This document shows positions 8,408 through 16,817 of a DNA stretch of 36,675 nucleotides, one piece after another (position 1 is the stretch's first letter; each line of letters opens with the position of its first letter). Location: NCBI GenBank assembly GCA_905211645.1, contig CAJMBK010000009.1, forward strand, positions 1 through 36,675, read 5' to 3'. The stretch is from an uncultured Caryophanales bacterium. Lineage in GTDB: Bacteria; Bacillota_I; Bacilli_A; RFN20; CAG-288. The notes beneath the pieces were generated by a model. The model did no database searches. It was not told where the DNA came from and saw only the letters and a list, made by a program, of their open reading frames with translations. Position numbers and translations under genes: made by a program.

Positions 8408-8570
8408 TTTTAAAATCTTCTGGGCTTAAATAGCCAAGATTTGAATGAACTCTTTTATGATTATACCAATAAACAAAATCATTAAATAATCATTAAGTTC
8501 AGACAGTGAAGTATATCTTTTATTACCTATCATTTCATCCTCAATATCAATACTAAAGAAGTTCTCAATT
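8388..8570 (-). pseudogene. IS3-family transposase C-terminal remnant
   Basis: The minus strand reads IENFFSIDIEDEMIGNKRY and TSLSELNDYL in one frame. It continues in another frame as DFVYWYNHKRVHSNLGYLSP, then EDFKNADYVK and a stop at 8388-8390. This is the C-terminal end of the rve integrase core of IS3/IS150-type OrfB (YN-hydrophobic-R-HS-LGY-SP signature). A single frameshift lies near 8482-8490, and everything upstream of the IENFFS motif is missing, so the element is dead. The original IS end probably lies near 8355, where TGAATGGGT begins. The truncation ends just before the HAD phosphatase gene. Confidence 0.85.
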
Positions 8571-8604
8571 TATTAAAATATTGTTCGAAGAAAGATTAAT
8601 TGAT

Positions 8605-9399
8605 ATGGAAATTAAAGGTATATTTTTTGATTTTGATTGGACATTATTTGATCACAAAGTAAGAGATTTTGTTCCTTCAGCTATTAAAGCAATTCATTAT
8701 ATCCAACAAAAAGGAGTTAAAGTTTTCATTAATTCAGCAAGAACATATTACTCATTAGAAGGATTGAAAACTTTTGACAAATTCAATTTCGATGGCTTTG
8801 TCACATCAAATGGTGGCGTTGCTTTACTAAAAGATAAAACTCTTTATAGTTACACTTTAAGTGATGAATTAGAAAATAAACTTTTAGAAATTGCAAAGAA
8901 AAATAACTTATCCTTTGTCGCTAAAACCTTGGATAAAGAGTATATCTCAATTAAGGATAAAACTATTGTTGATAAATTCTACTCAATTTTCTTTGAACCA
9001 TTCCCACTTAATTTTGAGAAAAGAAACAAGAATGAGAAAATAGTTTCCTTCCAATTTATAATGAACCCAGCACTGGAATACCTTTTAAAAGATCTTGATA
9101 ACTGCTATATCAATCACTACTATGAAGACGCTTATGAAATCACTTCTAAAGAATTTCACAAAGCCGAAGGTATTGAAAAAATCATTGAAGAACTTCATTT
9201 CAAAAAAGAAAATTTAGCCGCATTCGGCGATGATTTAAATGATATTTCCATGTTTAACTTAGTTAAATACGGAATCTGTATGGGTAATGGAAATCCACAA
9301 GCAAAATTGCATGCCAAATATGTCACATCTAATATCGAAGATGATGGAATCTTAAATGGATTAAAATATTTAGGCTTGATTGGAGATGATTTTAAATAA
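8605..9399 (+). CDS. Cof-type HAD-superfamily phosphatase
   Basis: A HAD hydrolase of 264 residues from ATG 8605; an in-frame TTG at 8581 is possible, but the match to the family begins MEIKGIFFDFDWTL. Motif I is DFDWT (DxDxT, nucleophile Asp), motif II is the Ser in INSAR, motif III Lys lies in SKEFHKAEG, and motif IV is GDDLND. The large cap between motifs II and III marks the Cof/type IIB group, cytoplasmic Mg-dependent phosphatases of sugar phosphates or cofactors; the substrate cannot be read. The gene abuts a truncated insertion sequence, so its original promoter may be lost. The ribosome binding site is weak (GAAAGA). A strong terminator at 9438 separates it from gyrA. Confidence 0.88.
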   Translation: MEIKGIFFDFDWTLFDHKVRDFVPSAIKAIHYIQQKGVKVFINSARTYYSLEGLKTFDKFNFDGFVTSNGGVALLKDKTLYSYTLSDELENKLLEIAKKNNLSFVAKTLDKEYISIKDKTIVDKFYSIFFEPFPLNFEKRNKNEKIVSFQFIMNPALEYLLKDLDNCYINHYYEDAYEITSKEFHKAEGIEKIIEELHFKKENLAAFGDDLNDISMFNLVKYGICMGNGNPQAKLHAKYVTSNIEDDGILNGLKYLGLIGDDFK

Positions 9400-9437
9400 C
9401 AATTTCTACAATTAAAATTAAGTTGTTGCAATAAAAA

Positions 9438-9460
9438 ACTAGGCTTATAGCCTAGTCTTT
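9438..9460. terminator. Bidirectional terminator between the HAD gene and gyrA
   Basis: ACTAGGCT and AGCCTAGT form a perfect 8-bp stem with a TAT loop (9438-9456). It is flanked by A-rich sequence on the left and CTTTTTATT on the right, so it can end both convergent transcripts. Confidence 0.85.
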
Positions 9461-9463
9461 TTA

Positions 9464-12151
9464 TTATTCGTCTTCTTCGTTAAAATCACCTTGTTCACTT
9501 TGAATGCTTTCTTCTAAAGCTTTATCAAAGTTACTTGAAGATGAAGTAGTTTTCTCACTGACAACCTTAGCTTCTTCAGGTAATTCAACCTCTTCTTCAT
9601 TTCTTTCGATAGTGATTGAAGAGATTGTTTCACCTTCTTTAAGCTTGATGACATTAACACCTTTAGCTGATCTACCAGTGATGGAGATTGAGTTAATAGG
9701 ACATTTAATAACGGTACCTTTATCGGTGATAACAAGAAGATTTTCATTTCCGTTAACTACCTTGATAGCGACAAGTTTAATATCATCTTCAAGGTCAATA
9801 CCCATGGTCTTAACACCTTTACCACCTCTACCGGTGACACGATAATCCTCTAAAGGTGTAAGTTTACCTTTACCTAATGAGGACATTGATAAGACGTATT
9901 TACCTTCAGAATCAGTAGCAACACCGACAACGGTTGAACCATCCAGATTCATACCTTTAACACCGGCGGCATTTCTACCCATATTTCTAACATCTGATTC
10001 ATCAAATGTACAAACTTTACCGGCTTCGCTAGCGATGGAAACTAAGCAGTTACCATTGGTGTATTTAACATCGAATAACTCATCACCATCTTTAAGTGAG
10101 ATAGCAATCTTACCGTTTGAATGGATGGATTGGAACTCCTTAAGTGAAGTCTTTTTAACAACAGCATCCTTAGTAACAAAGAATAATGAGTTGTTAGAAT
10201 CGTAATTCCAGACTGGAATGATTGCCAAGACCTTTTCATGTTGAGAAGTATCAAGTGAAAGTAAGTTGATAATTGGAATACCCTTACTGGTTCTGCTTCC
10301 TTCAGGAATTTGATAACATCTCAAACGATAAACCTTACCTAAAGAAGTGAAGAATAAAGTATCAACTTTAGTCTTAGAGTGAATGATGATATCAACAACA
10401 TCATCTTCCTTAGTTGACATACCAATAACACCAACGCCACCTCTATTTTGAACTCTGAATGTATCGGAATCCATACGTTTGATATAACCGGATTTAGTCA
10501 AAGTGATTAAGACTTCCTTATCTTCAATAAGGTCTTCATCCTCTTCGATAATATCTTCGTTGGAGATTTCGGTTCTTCTATCATCACCGTATTTATCACT
10601 GATTTCAGTGAGTTCTTTAATGAGTAATTCATCTAGAGCGTGTTGGTCGGTTAAAAGTAAATTGCAGTGTTCAATCTGTTGATTGATAGCATCTCTTTCT
10701 TCGATGAATTTAATACCATCCAACTTAGTCAAGCGTTTCAAAGGCATTGCTAAAATAGCATCAGTTTGAATCGAGTCAAGATGGAATGTTTCTTGCAAAG
10801 TCTTTGCAGCAATAACATCTGTATCAGAACTTCTGATGATCTTGATAACTTCATCAGTATGATCTTTAACAATGAGCATTGCATCGATGATATGCAATCT
10901 TGCTTGATAAGTCTTCAACTCATGTTTAGTTCTTCTTTGCAAAACTTCTCTTTGGAAGTTTGTGTAAATTTGCAAAGCGGATTTCATATTTAAAACTTTT
11001 GGAACACCATGATCGATTGCAAGAATATTAACTGCAAATGAATCTTGAAGTTTGGTGTATCTGAAAAGATGGTTTAAAACAATTTCTGTATTTGCACCTT
11101 TTTTAAGTTCAACAACGAACTTAGTACCAATCTTGTATGATGAGTAGTCAGCAACATTGGAGATACCTTCAAGTGTCTTATCATCAACTAAATCGACAAT
11201 CTTCTTTGCAAGCTCCTTCTTGTTGACCATGTAAGGAAGTTCGGTGAAAACGATAGTATCTTTTTCACCTTTAGTTTCAATATGATATTTTGCTCTAACT
11301 CTGACAGAACCTTGACCTTTTTCAAAGTAGGATCTGATGCCGGAACGACCCATGATAACACCGCCGCCTGGGAAATCAGGACCTTTGATGTAATCGTTCA
11401 TCAAATCTATGATGGAGATTTCTGGGTTTTTAATTAAAGCAATAACTGCACTGATTGTTTCTCTAAGGTTATGTGGTGGAATGTTTGTTGCCATACCAAC
11501 AGCGATACCTGAGGAACCATTGACAAGTAAATTTGGGAAACGTGATGGTAAAACATCAGGTTCTTCACCATCACCATCGTATGTTGCAGAGAAGTTAACT
11601 GTATCCTTAGTGATATCTCTGACCATTTCAAGGGAAATCTTGGAAAGTCTTGCTTCAGTGTAACGTTCTGCAGCTGGTTCGTCACCATCTTGGTTACCGA
11701 AGTTACCATGACCATCAACAAGAGGATATCTCATTGCAAATGGTTGAGCTAATCTTGCTAATGTTGAATAGATTGATGAGTTACCATGAGGGTGATATTT
11801 ACCCATGACGTCACCGACGATTCTTGCACATTTCTTATATGGAACGTTTGGATAAACTTTCATCTTGACCATGCCGTAGATGACACGTCTATGAACTGGT
11901 TTAAAACCATCTCTTGCATCTGGTAAAGCACGGGAGACAATAACTGACATTGCATAATCAAGGAAGCAGTCTTTGATCTGTTGCCCTAATTCGACATCTT
12001 CCAAACCGGCTTGAATACCTTCGCTGACGCCTTCCAAGCCAGCACCAGTTGTCTCTTCTTTAGTTTCTTCCTCGTCGTTTTCAGAGGCTAAAAGTTCATC
12101 TTCGTCGATTTCTTCGTCTTCAATTTTCTTATTTTCTTCGTCTAAAGCCAT
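9464..12151 (-). CDS. gyrA: DNA gyrase subunit A
   Basis: The breakage-reunion subunit of DNA gyrase, 895 residues. ATG 12151 follows AGGAGG. The catalytic tyrosine is Y164 in AERYTEARL. The C-terminal beta-pinwheel carries a GyrA-box variant, TGRGGKG, where QRRGGKG is usual, and the protein ends in an acidic tail. Residues 1-50 are an extra, very acidic extension before the conserved ELGQQIKDCFLDYAMSVI. In the quinolone region the sequence is HPHGNSSIYSTLARL. S125 matches E. coli Ser83, but N124 replaces Asp82 and S129 replaces the acidic residue at 87. It follows gyrB by 13 nt in the recF-gyrB-gyrA operon, which supports GyrA over ParC despite the altered box. Confidence 0.97.
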   Translation of the reverse strand: MALDEENKKIEDEEIDEDELLASENDEEETKEETTGAGLEGVSEGIQAGLEDVELGQQIKDCFLDYAMSVIVSRALPDARDGFKPVHRRVIYGMVKMKVYPNVPYKKCARIVGDVMGKYHPHGNSSIYSTLARLAQPFAMRYPLVDGHGNFGNQDGDEPAAERYTEARLSKISLEMVRDITKDTVNFSATYDGDGEEPDVLPSRFPNLLVNGSSGIAVGMATNIPPHNLRETISAVIALIKNPEISIIDLMNDYIKGPDFPGGGVIMGRSGIRSYFEKGQGSVRVRAKYHIETKGEKDTIVFTELPYMVNKKELAKKIVDLVDDKTLEGISNVADYSSYKIGTKFVVELKKGANTEIVLNHLFRYTKLQDSFAVNILAIDHGVPKVLNMKSALQIYTNFQREVLQRRTKHELKTYQARLHIIDAMLIVKDHTDEVIKIIRSSDTDVIAAKTLQETFHLDSIQTDAILAMPLKRLTKLDGIKFIEERDAINQQIEHCNLLLTDQHALDELLIKELTEISDKYGDDRRTEISNEDIIEEDEDLIEDKEVLITLTKSGYIKRMDSDTFRVQNRGGVGVIGMSTKEDDVVDIIIHSKTKVDTLFFTSLGKVYRLRCYQIPEGSRTSKGIPIINLLSLDTSQHEKVLAIIPVWNYDSNNSLFFVTKDAVVKKTSLKEFQSIHSNGKIAISLKDGDELFDVKYTNGNCLVSIASEAGKVCTFDESDVRNMGRNAAGVKGMNLDGSTVVGVATDSEGKYVLSMSSLGKGKLTPLEDYRVTGRGGKGVKTMGIDLEDDIKLVAIKVVNGNENLLVITDKGTVIKCPINSISITGRSAKGVNVIKLKEGETISSITIERNEEEVELPEEAKVVSEKTTSSSSNFDKALEESIQSEQGDFNEEDE

Positions 12152-12164
12152 ATTAACCTCCTAA

Positions 12165-14261
12165 TTAAATATCAAGATTCTTAACGAATTTAGCGTTAGC
12201 TTGAATATAGTCTTTTCTAGGTTGAACTGCTTCACCCATCAAATCGGTAAGCGCATTATTTGCTTCCAAAGCATCTTCAATTGTAACTTTGAGCAAGTGA
12301 CGATGTTCTTTATCCATTGTGGTTTCGGCTAATTGGTGAGCATCCATTTCACCTAAACCTTTATAACGTTGCAATTTGTACTTAGCGTTCTCAGGAAGTT
12401 TCTTTCTGAGTTCAACAAGTTCTTCTTCTTTGAAACAGTAATAATCGTGATTGTTGTACTTCAATTGATAAAGTGGTGGACATGCAACGTAGACATAACC
12501 TTGTTCAATCAAAGGTTTCATGTATCTGTAGAAGAATGTTAAAAGCAAGATTCTGATGTGGGATCCATCAACGTCAGCGTCAGTCATGATGATGACCTTA
12601 TGGTATCTGATCTTAGAGACATCGAACTGTTCGCCAGAACCACCTCCGATTGCTTGAATCAAATTGGCAATTTCTTGATTCTTGTCAATTCTGCTAGCAT
12701 TTGCCTTCTCAACATTGAGAATTTTACCTCTCAAAGGCAAAATTGCTTGAGTTTGAGAATCTCTTCCGTCCTTAGCGGAACCACCAGCGGAATTACCCTC
12801 AACGATGAAAAGTTCTCTTTCTTCTGGGTTCTTTGAAATACAGTCAGCGAGCTTATCAGGCATACCGATAGAAACACCACTTTGTTTCATAACATTCTTT
12901 CTTGCTCTTTCAGCTGCCTTTCTACCTTTGAATGCAGAAAGTGCTCTTTCAAAGAACAATTTACCCTCTTTAGGATGTTCCATAAGCCATTGTTTTAAGC
13001 CATCACCAACGATGGAAGAAACAATCTTTCTAACTTCTTGGTTGCCTAATTTATCCTTAACCTGACCTTCATATTGTGGGTTAGGGTGTTTAACTGATAA
13101 AACAACAGTCAAACCTTCTGTTAAATCTTCATAGTTGAAGTTTTCATCGTTATCCTTCAACCAACCTTTATATCTAAAATAGCTATTTAATTCTCTACCT
13201 AAAGCTAAACGGAAACCTTCTTCGTGAGTACCACCACCTGCAGTGAAAATGTTGTTGCAGAAGCTTCTCATTGAGAAAATTGATGTCTTATTAGGTTGGA
13301 ATGCACATTCGACATAAACATCTTCCGCTTCGGATTCGCAGTAGATAACAGAGTCAAAAACTACTTCTTTACCTTGATTTAAATATGTAACATATTCCGA
13401 AATACCACCTTCAAAATAGAAGGAATCTTGAGCTAATTCTTCAGGATTTCTCTTATCATAAAGTGTAATTCTTAAGCCTTTATTCAAATAAGCAGTTTGT
13501 CTTAAATAGTCTCTGATATCTGAATAATTGAATGTTGTTGTTTCAGTAAAAATGGTTCTATCAGGTTTAAAAACAACTTGAGTACCGGTTTTTTCAGGTG
13601 AACATTCACCGACAAGTTGTAAACCTTCTTTGGTTGTGTGACCACCATTTTCAAAACAGATAAGATAGATCTTTCCATTCTTAAAAACTTTAACTCTGAC
13701 AAACTCACTGAGTGCGTTGACAACACTTGCACCGACACCGTGCAAACCACCGGAAACCTTATAAACAGTGCTTCCGTCAAATTTACCACCAGCGTGCAAG
13801 ACAGTGTAGACAGTTTCAACACCACTTTTACCAGTTTTTTCAACGATGTCAGTTGGAATACCTCTACCGTCATCCTCAACCATAACTTCATCGTTAGGAA
13901 GGAGTGAGACTTGAATATGTTTGCAGAAACCAGCAAGAGCTTCATCAACTGAATTGTCGACAATTTCTCTAACAAGGTGATGTAAACCTCTGGCTGAAGT
14001 CGAACCGATGTACATACCTGGACGTTGTCTAACAGGTTCCAAACCTTCCAAGACTTGAATTCCAGTTCCATCGTAATCTTTATTACCCTTTGTGAAGTTT
14101 TCTGCTTCTTCCTGAGTTAAAACCTTATGTTCAACGTGTTCGGAAGAGAAGTCTTCTTCACCTTCTTTTATGCCTGATAGATCCTTATCAAAGCTTCTAT
14201 CAAACATTCTTGATTCAGGTTTCTTTGTTTCTTCTTTCTTTATTTCTTTTTCTTCCATCAT
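12165..14261 (-). CDS. gyrB: DNA gyrase subunit B
   Basis: The ATPase subunit of gyrase, 698 residues. Two adjacent ATGs (14261, 14258) follow AGGAGG by 4 and 7 nt. GHKL motifs are IVDNSVDEA (101-109), DDGRGIP (130-136) and GGLHGVGASVVNALS (171-185). TOPRIM motifs are IVEGNSAGG (486-494) and DADVDGSH. The catalytic Glu is E488. N490 replaces the aspartate of the usual EGDSAGG, equivalent to E. coli Asp426. A highly charged extension of about 60 residues precedes the usual start (YDGTGIQVLEGLEPVRQRPG). The gene begins 8 nt after the recF stop and is certainly cotranscribed with it and gyrA. Confidence 0.97.
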   Translation of the reverse strand: MMEEKEIKKEETKKPESRMFDRSFDKDLSGIKEGEEDFSSEHVEHKVLTQEEAENFTKGNKDYDGTGIQVLEGLEPVRQRPGMYIGSTSARGLHHLVREIVDNSVDEALAGFCKHIQVSLLPNDEVMVEDDGRGIPTDIVEKTGKSGVETVYTVLHAGGKFDGSTVYKVSGGLHGVGASVVNALSEFVRVKVFKNGKIYLICFENGGHTTKEGLQLVGECSPEKTGTQVVFKPDRTIFTETTTFNYSDIRDYLRQTAYLNKGLRITLYDKRNPEELAQDSFYFEGGISEYVTYLNQGKEVVFDSVIYCESEAEDVYVECAFQPNKTSIFSMRSFCNNIFTAGGGTHEEGFRLALGRELNSYFRYKGWLKDNDENFNYEDLTEGLTVVLSVKHPNPQYEGQVKDKLGNQEVRKIVSSIVGDGLKQWLMEHPKEGKLFFERALSAFKGRKAAERARKNVMKQSGVSIGMPDKLADCISKNPEERELFIVEGNSAGGSAKDGRDSQTQAILPLRGKILNVEKANASRIDKNQEIANLIQAIGGGSGEQFDVSKIRYHKVIIMTDADVDGSHIRILLLTFFYRYMKPLIEQGYVYVACPPLYQLKYNNHDYYCFKEEELVELRKKLPENAKYKLQRYKGLGEMDAHQLAETTMDKEHRHLLKVTIEDALEANNALTDLMGEAVQPRKDYIQANAKFVKNLDI

Positions 14262-14269
14262 ATAACCTC

Positions 14270-15340
14270 CTAATCGATTTGAATAAGATTCGTTTTATTT
14301 AAAAAAGGTAAATTTTTATTGCTTGTTGTGATGATGACTTGATCTAAATCTGAGATAAGAGCAATCAAGTTGTTGATTCTAATCTCATCCAAATCTGACA
14401 CAATATCATCAAGAAGTAGAATTGGTTTCAAGTTAGTCATCTTGAAAATGTAATCTACCGTAGCAAGTTTAAATGCTAATAGAGCCAATTTAGTTTGACT
14501 TTGAGAGGCGATTTCCTCAATTGGAGTGTTATTGTATAAAAGTTGTAAATCGTCTCTATGTGGGCCGAAAATGGTGTGTTTTTTGATTCTTTCTTCGGAT
14601 CTATTCTCGGAGAATAACTTTCTCATTGTGGCGAGATAAACTTCGTAAGAATCAATTCTTTTTTGAGGATTGACGTAGATAAGTTTGAGAGTGTTTGTAT
14701 TGCTACCAGATAATTTCTCGTAGTAGAAATTGATCCTTCTGTTGATGTTAATAACAAACTCTCTTCTCTTAGAAAGAAGCTTGTATCCAGGGGCGATAAG
14801 CTCATCAGAATACAAATTGATGATATCTTCATCGTCAATCTCTCTTGCGAATAGTTGGTTTCTCTCTTTCAAAATTTTCTTGTATCTTGTGAATGAATAA
14901 AGATAAGTTTTATCAACCAAAGATAGAACTTCGTCAAGGACTTTTCTTCTATCTTCGGGTGTCTTTATAAAAAGATACACATCGTTAGGTGTGAATGTTG
15001 TAACTAAAAGTTGTCCGTAAATACTGGAAATCTTTTTAGCAAGTTCTTTATCAAAAAAGATTTTCTTTGTGCCAGATTTATCAAATTGGTACTCAATTTC
15101 ATGTTCCTTATCGGACATAAAACTGAGTTTAACGTTAAAACCTTCTTCGTTATTTTTTAGAAGGACTTCATCACCTTGTTTTTTGAAACTTCGGAAGTTT
15201 GCAAGAAGATGAATCGCTTCTAAAATGTTGGTTTTACCAACTCCGTTATTACCGACGATGCAATTTAGTTTTTCTCCAAACTCAACTTTATATTCGGAGA
15301 AATTTCTGAAGTTAATTAAAGATAGATTTTTAATTAACAT
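14270..15340 (-). CDS. recF: RecF, recombination and gap-repair ATPase
   Basis: A 356-residue SMC-like ATPase that loads RecA at single-strand gaps with RecO and RecR. Walker A is GNNGVGKT (30-37), the start MLIKNLSLINFRNF is typical, and Walker B is LLLDDIVSDLD from 308. Length is normal for RecF. The start ATG lies inside the last codons of the S4-domain gene (7-nt overlap) and lacks its own ribosome binding site, which suggests translational coupling. It precedes gyrB directly. Confidence 0.96.
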   Translation of the reverse strand: MLIKNLSLINFRNFSEYKVEFGEKLNCIVGNNGVGKTNILEAIHLLANFRSFKKQGDEVLLKNNEEGFNVKLSFMSDKEHEIEYQFDKSGTKKIFFDKELAKKISSIYGQLLVTTFTPNDVYLFIKTPEDRRKVLDEVLSLVDKTYLYSFTRYKKILKERNQLFAREIDDEDIINLYSDELIAPGYKLLSKRREFVININRRINFYYEKLSGSNTNTLKLIYVNPQKRIDSYEVYLATMRKLFSENRSEERIKKHTIFGPHRDDLQLLYNNTPIEEIASQSQTKLALLAFKLATVDYIFKMTNLKPILLLDDIVSDLDEIRINNLIALISDLDQVIITTSNKNLPFLNKTNLIQID

Positions 15341-15555
15341 ATTTCAAAGCTTAAATTTTCATCGTCTAAACTAACTTCGAAAGTGTCATTAACATGAAGT
15401 TTCTTACCTCTTTGTGAGCAAACTTCACCGTTTACTTTAACTTTTCCTTCTTGAATTAAGACCTTTGCTGTACCACCGGTAAGTCCGATATCAGCAAGCT
15501 TAATTGCTTGATCAAGTTTTATAAATTCTGTATGTATTTTTATTTTTTTAGTCAC
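15334..15555 (-). CDS. yaaA: S4-domain RNA-binding protein YaaA (RlbA family)
   Basis: A 73-residue single S4 domain. The start is GTG 15555, with AGGTGA 6-7 nt upstream. The S4 core (LIQEGKVKVNGEVCSQRGKK) matches the small protein that normally sits between dnaN and recF. S4 domains bind structured RNA; in this family a role in ribosome assembly has been proposed. Here it is the first gene of the operon, with no dnaN upstream. Instead a divergent mscL begins 133 nt away. Confidence 0.93.
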   Translation of the reverse strand: MTKKIKIHTEFIKLDQAIKLADIGLTGGTAKVLIQEGKVKVNGEVCSQRGKKLHVNDTFEVSLDDENLSFEIC

Positions 15556-15688
15556 AAAAAATCACCTCATTTATATTATATATAATATTACAATAATAAT
15601 ATAAATATTTAATAATTAATGATTAGGACAAATTTCTCACCATTACCAATTTCATATTTGTTAAAATCTTCACGGAAATGGAGAAAAT

Positions 15689-16339
15689 ATGAAAAACTTT
15701 TTTAAAGATTTTAAGGCATTTATCGCTAAAGGAAACATCTTAAACTTAGCAGTAGGTATGGTTATTGGCTCAGCCTTTACCGCCATTGTCAATTCATTTG
15801 TCAATGACATTATCATGCCACCTATCGGTGTTGTTATCGGTGGTGTTGATTTCTCTGACTTAGCAGTTGTCATCACTCCAGAGGAACTTAATGAAGCCGG
15901 TGAAGTTATCAAAGAAGCAGTCACTTGGAATTATGGCAGTTTTATCCAGGCAATTATCAATTTCTTAATCATCGCTCTCTGCATGTTCTTAATTGTCAAA
16001 TTCATGATGAAAGCTACTGGAATCGTCTCTTCTTCAAAAGCAAATTCTTACAAGACAATCTTAACTAAAGAAGAAATTGAGAATTACAAAGCTCAAGGTA
16101 AAACTTCAGCAGAAATGCAACAAATTGCCGATCAAAAACGTAAAGCTAAAGAAGCAGTTGAAGCAGCAACCAAAGCTCAAAACGAATTGAAGAACAACGC
16201 TATGAAGCAAGAAGTTCTTTTAAATGACATCAGATCTCTCTTGATGGAACAAGCAAAAGAACAAGGCAAAGATCCTAAAGAAATTGTTTCTAAAGAAACT
16301 AAAGATTATTTAAATTCTTTGGAAAGTAAGGAAAACTAA
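15689..16339 (+). CDS. mscL: Large-conductance mechanosensitive channel MscL with long C-terminal extension
   Basis: A pentameric membrane channel that opens under osmotic downshock. ATG 15689 follows TGGAGAAAA. The N-terminal FKAFIAKGNILNLAVGMVIG is the classic amphipathic helix and TM1 signature. TM2 is FIQAIINFLIIALCMFLIVKFM (about 90-111; quoted in part as IINFLIIALCMFLIVKF). After TM2 the protein carries about 100 further polar, helical residues rich in K, E, A and Q, probably coiled coil. The total is 216 residues, where about 130-150 is usual. A terminator follows at 16354. The extension could thicken the cytoplasmic bundle or bind a partner. Confidence 0.94.
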   Translation: MKNFFKDFKAFIAKGNILNLAVGMVIGSAFTAIVNSFVNDIIMPPIGVVIGGVDFSDLAVVITPEELNEAGEVIKEAVTWNYGSFIQAIINFLIIALCMFLIVKFMMKATGIVSSSKANSYKTILTKEEIENYKAQGKTSAEMQQIADQKRKAKEAVEAATKAQNELKNNAMKQEVLLNDIRSLLMEQAKEQGKDPKEIVSKETKDYLNSLESKEN

Positions 16340-16353
16340 ATTAAGATGTATTA

Positions 16354-16388
16354 ACGCAAGGTTGAAATGAGCCTTGTGTTTTTTTTGT
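16354..16388 (+). terminator. Rho-independent terminator of mscL
   Basis: ACGCAAGG (16354-16361) pairs with CCTTGTGT (16372-16379), with one G-T wobble and a 10-nt loop, followed by eight or more T residues. Confidence 0.85.
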
Positions 16389-16777
16389 GCGTATATAATC
16401 AATCTTTTACTATATTTTTAATGAAAAACAACTCTTTTTAACTTTAATAAAATGCTGTCAATATAATCTCTTTTCATGGAGAATTATCATAAACAATTGA
16501 GAAAACTTTAATCTTTATTCATCAAAAACATCAAAAATAGGTAACATTTGCTATGTTTTTAAAGAAACTTATATCGGATGTTTCAGAAGAGATATTACAA
16601 AAGAAAAATTGCAAATTCATCACACGACGAACATGTGAGCGAGCAATAAATTAACAAAACACTTTTTTAAAATACTTATGTCTATTGTGAAATCGCTTAC
16701 ATCTTAAAATTTGATAGTACTAGCTAAAATTATGCCCACTTACCAAAAAATGTTTAAATTTTGGACTAAATAACCTA
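16389..16777. other. AT-rich region before the duplicated cassettes
   Basis: No convincing gene is present. A 33-codon frame (16553-16654, plus strand) ends CKFITRRTCERAIN and has only a weak AGGT upstream; it may be a gene fragment. A match to the catabolite response element consensus lies at 16688-16702. The promoter of the cassette transcript begins at 16778. Confidence 0.45.
16688..16702 (-). promoter_or_regulatory. Possible cre (CcpA) site upstream of the cassette promoter
   Basis: The minus strand reads ATGTAAGCGATTTCA, which fits the Bacilli cre consensus WTGNAANCGNWNNCW at every fixed position. It lies about 75 nt upstream of the -35 box of the first cassette. No CcpA gene is in the window, so function is inferred; a chance match is possible in AT-rich DNA. 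Confidence 0.35.
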
Positions 16778-16806
16778 TTGTCAATATTCTGTCAAATAAA
16801 TAAAAT
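16778..16806 (+). promoter_or_regulatory. Promoter of the first cassette
   Basis: TTGTCA (16778-16783), a 17-nt spacer and TAAAAT (16801-16806) give a good sigma-A promoter. Transcription would start near 16813, just before the repeated block, giving a leader of about 185 nt before ATG 16997. The second cassette has no copy of these boxes. Confidence 0.6.
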
Positions 16807-16817
16807 TATGGTATAAG

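Noticed and set aside
9464..12151. ParC instead of GyrA
   Set aside because: The GyrA box is altered (TGRGGKG), which is a ParC-like trait, but the recF-gyrB-gyrA order and the retained glycine-rich box favour GyrA.
9504..14071. Many long open frames antisense or shifted within gyrA and gyrB
   Set aside because: They are shadows of the real genes, lack ribosome binding sites and have no protein-like motifs.
15556..15688. Replication origin between yaaA and mscL
   Set aside because: AT-rich but only 133 nt, with no visible DnaA boxes and no dnaA or dnaN beside it.
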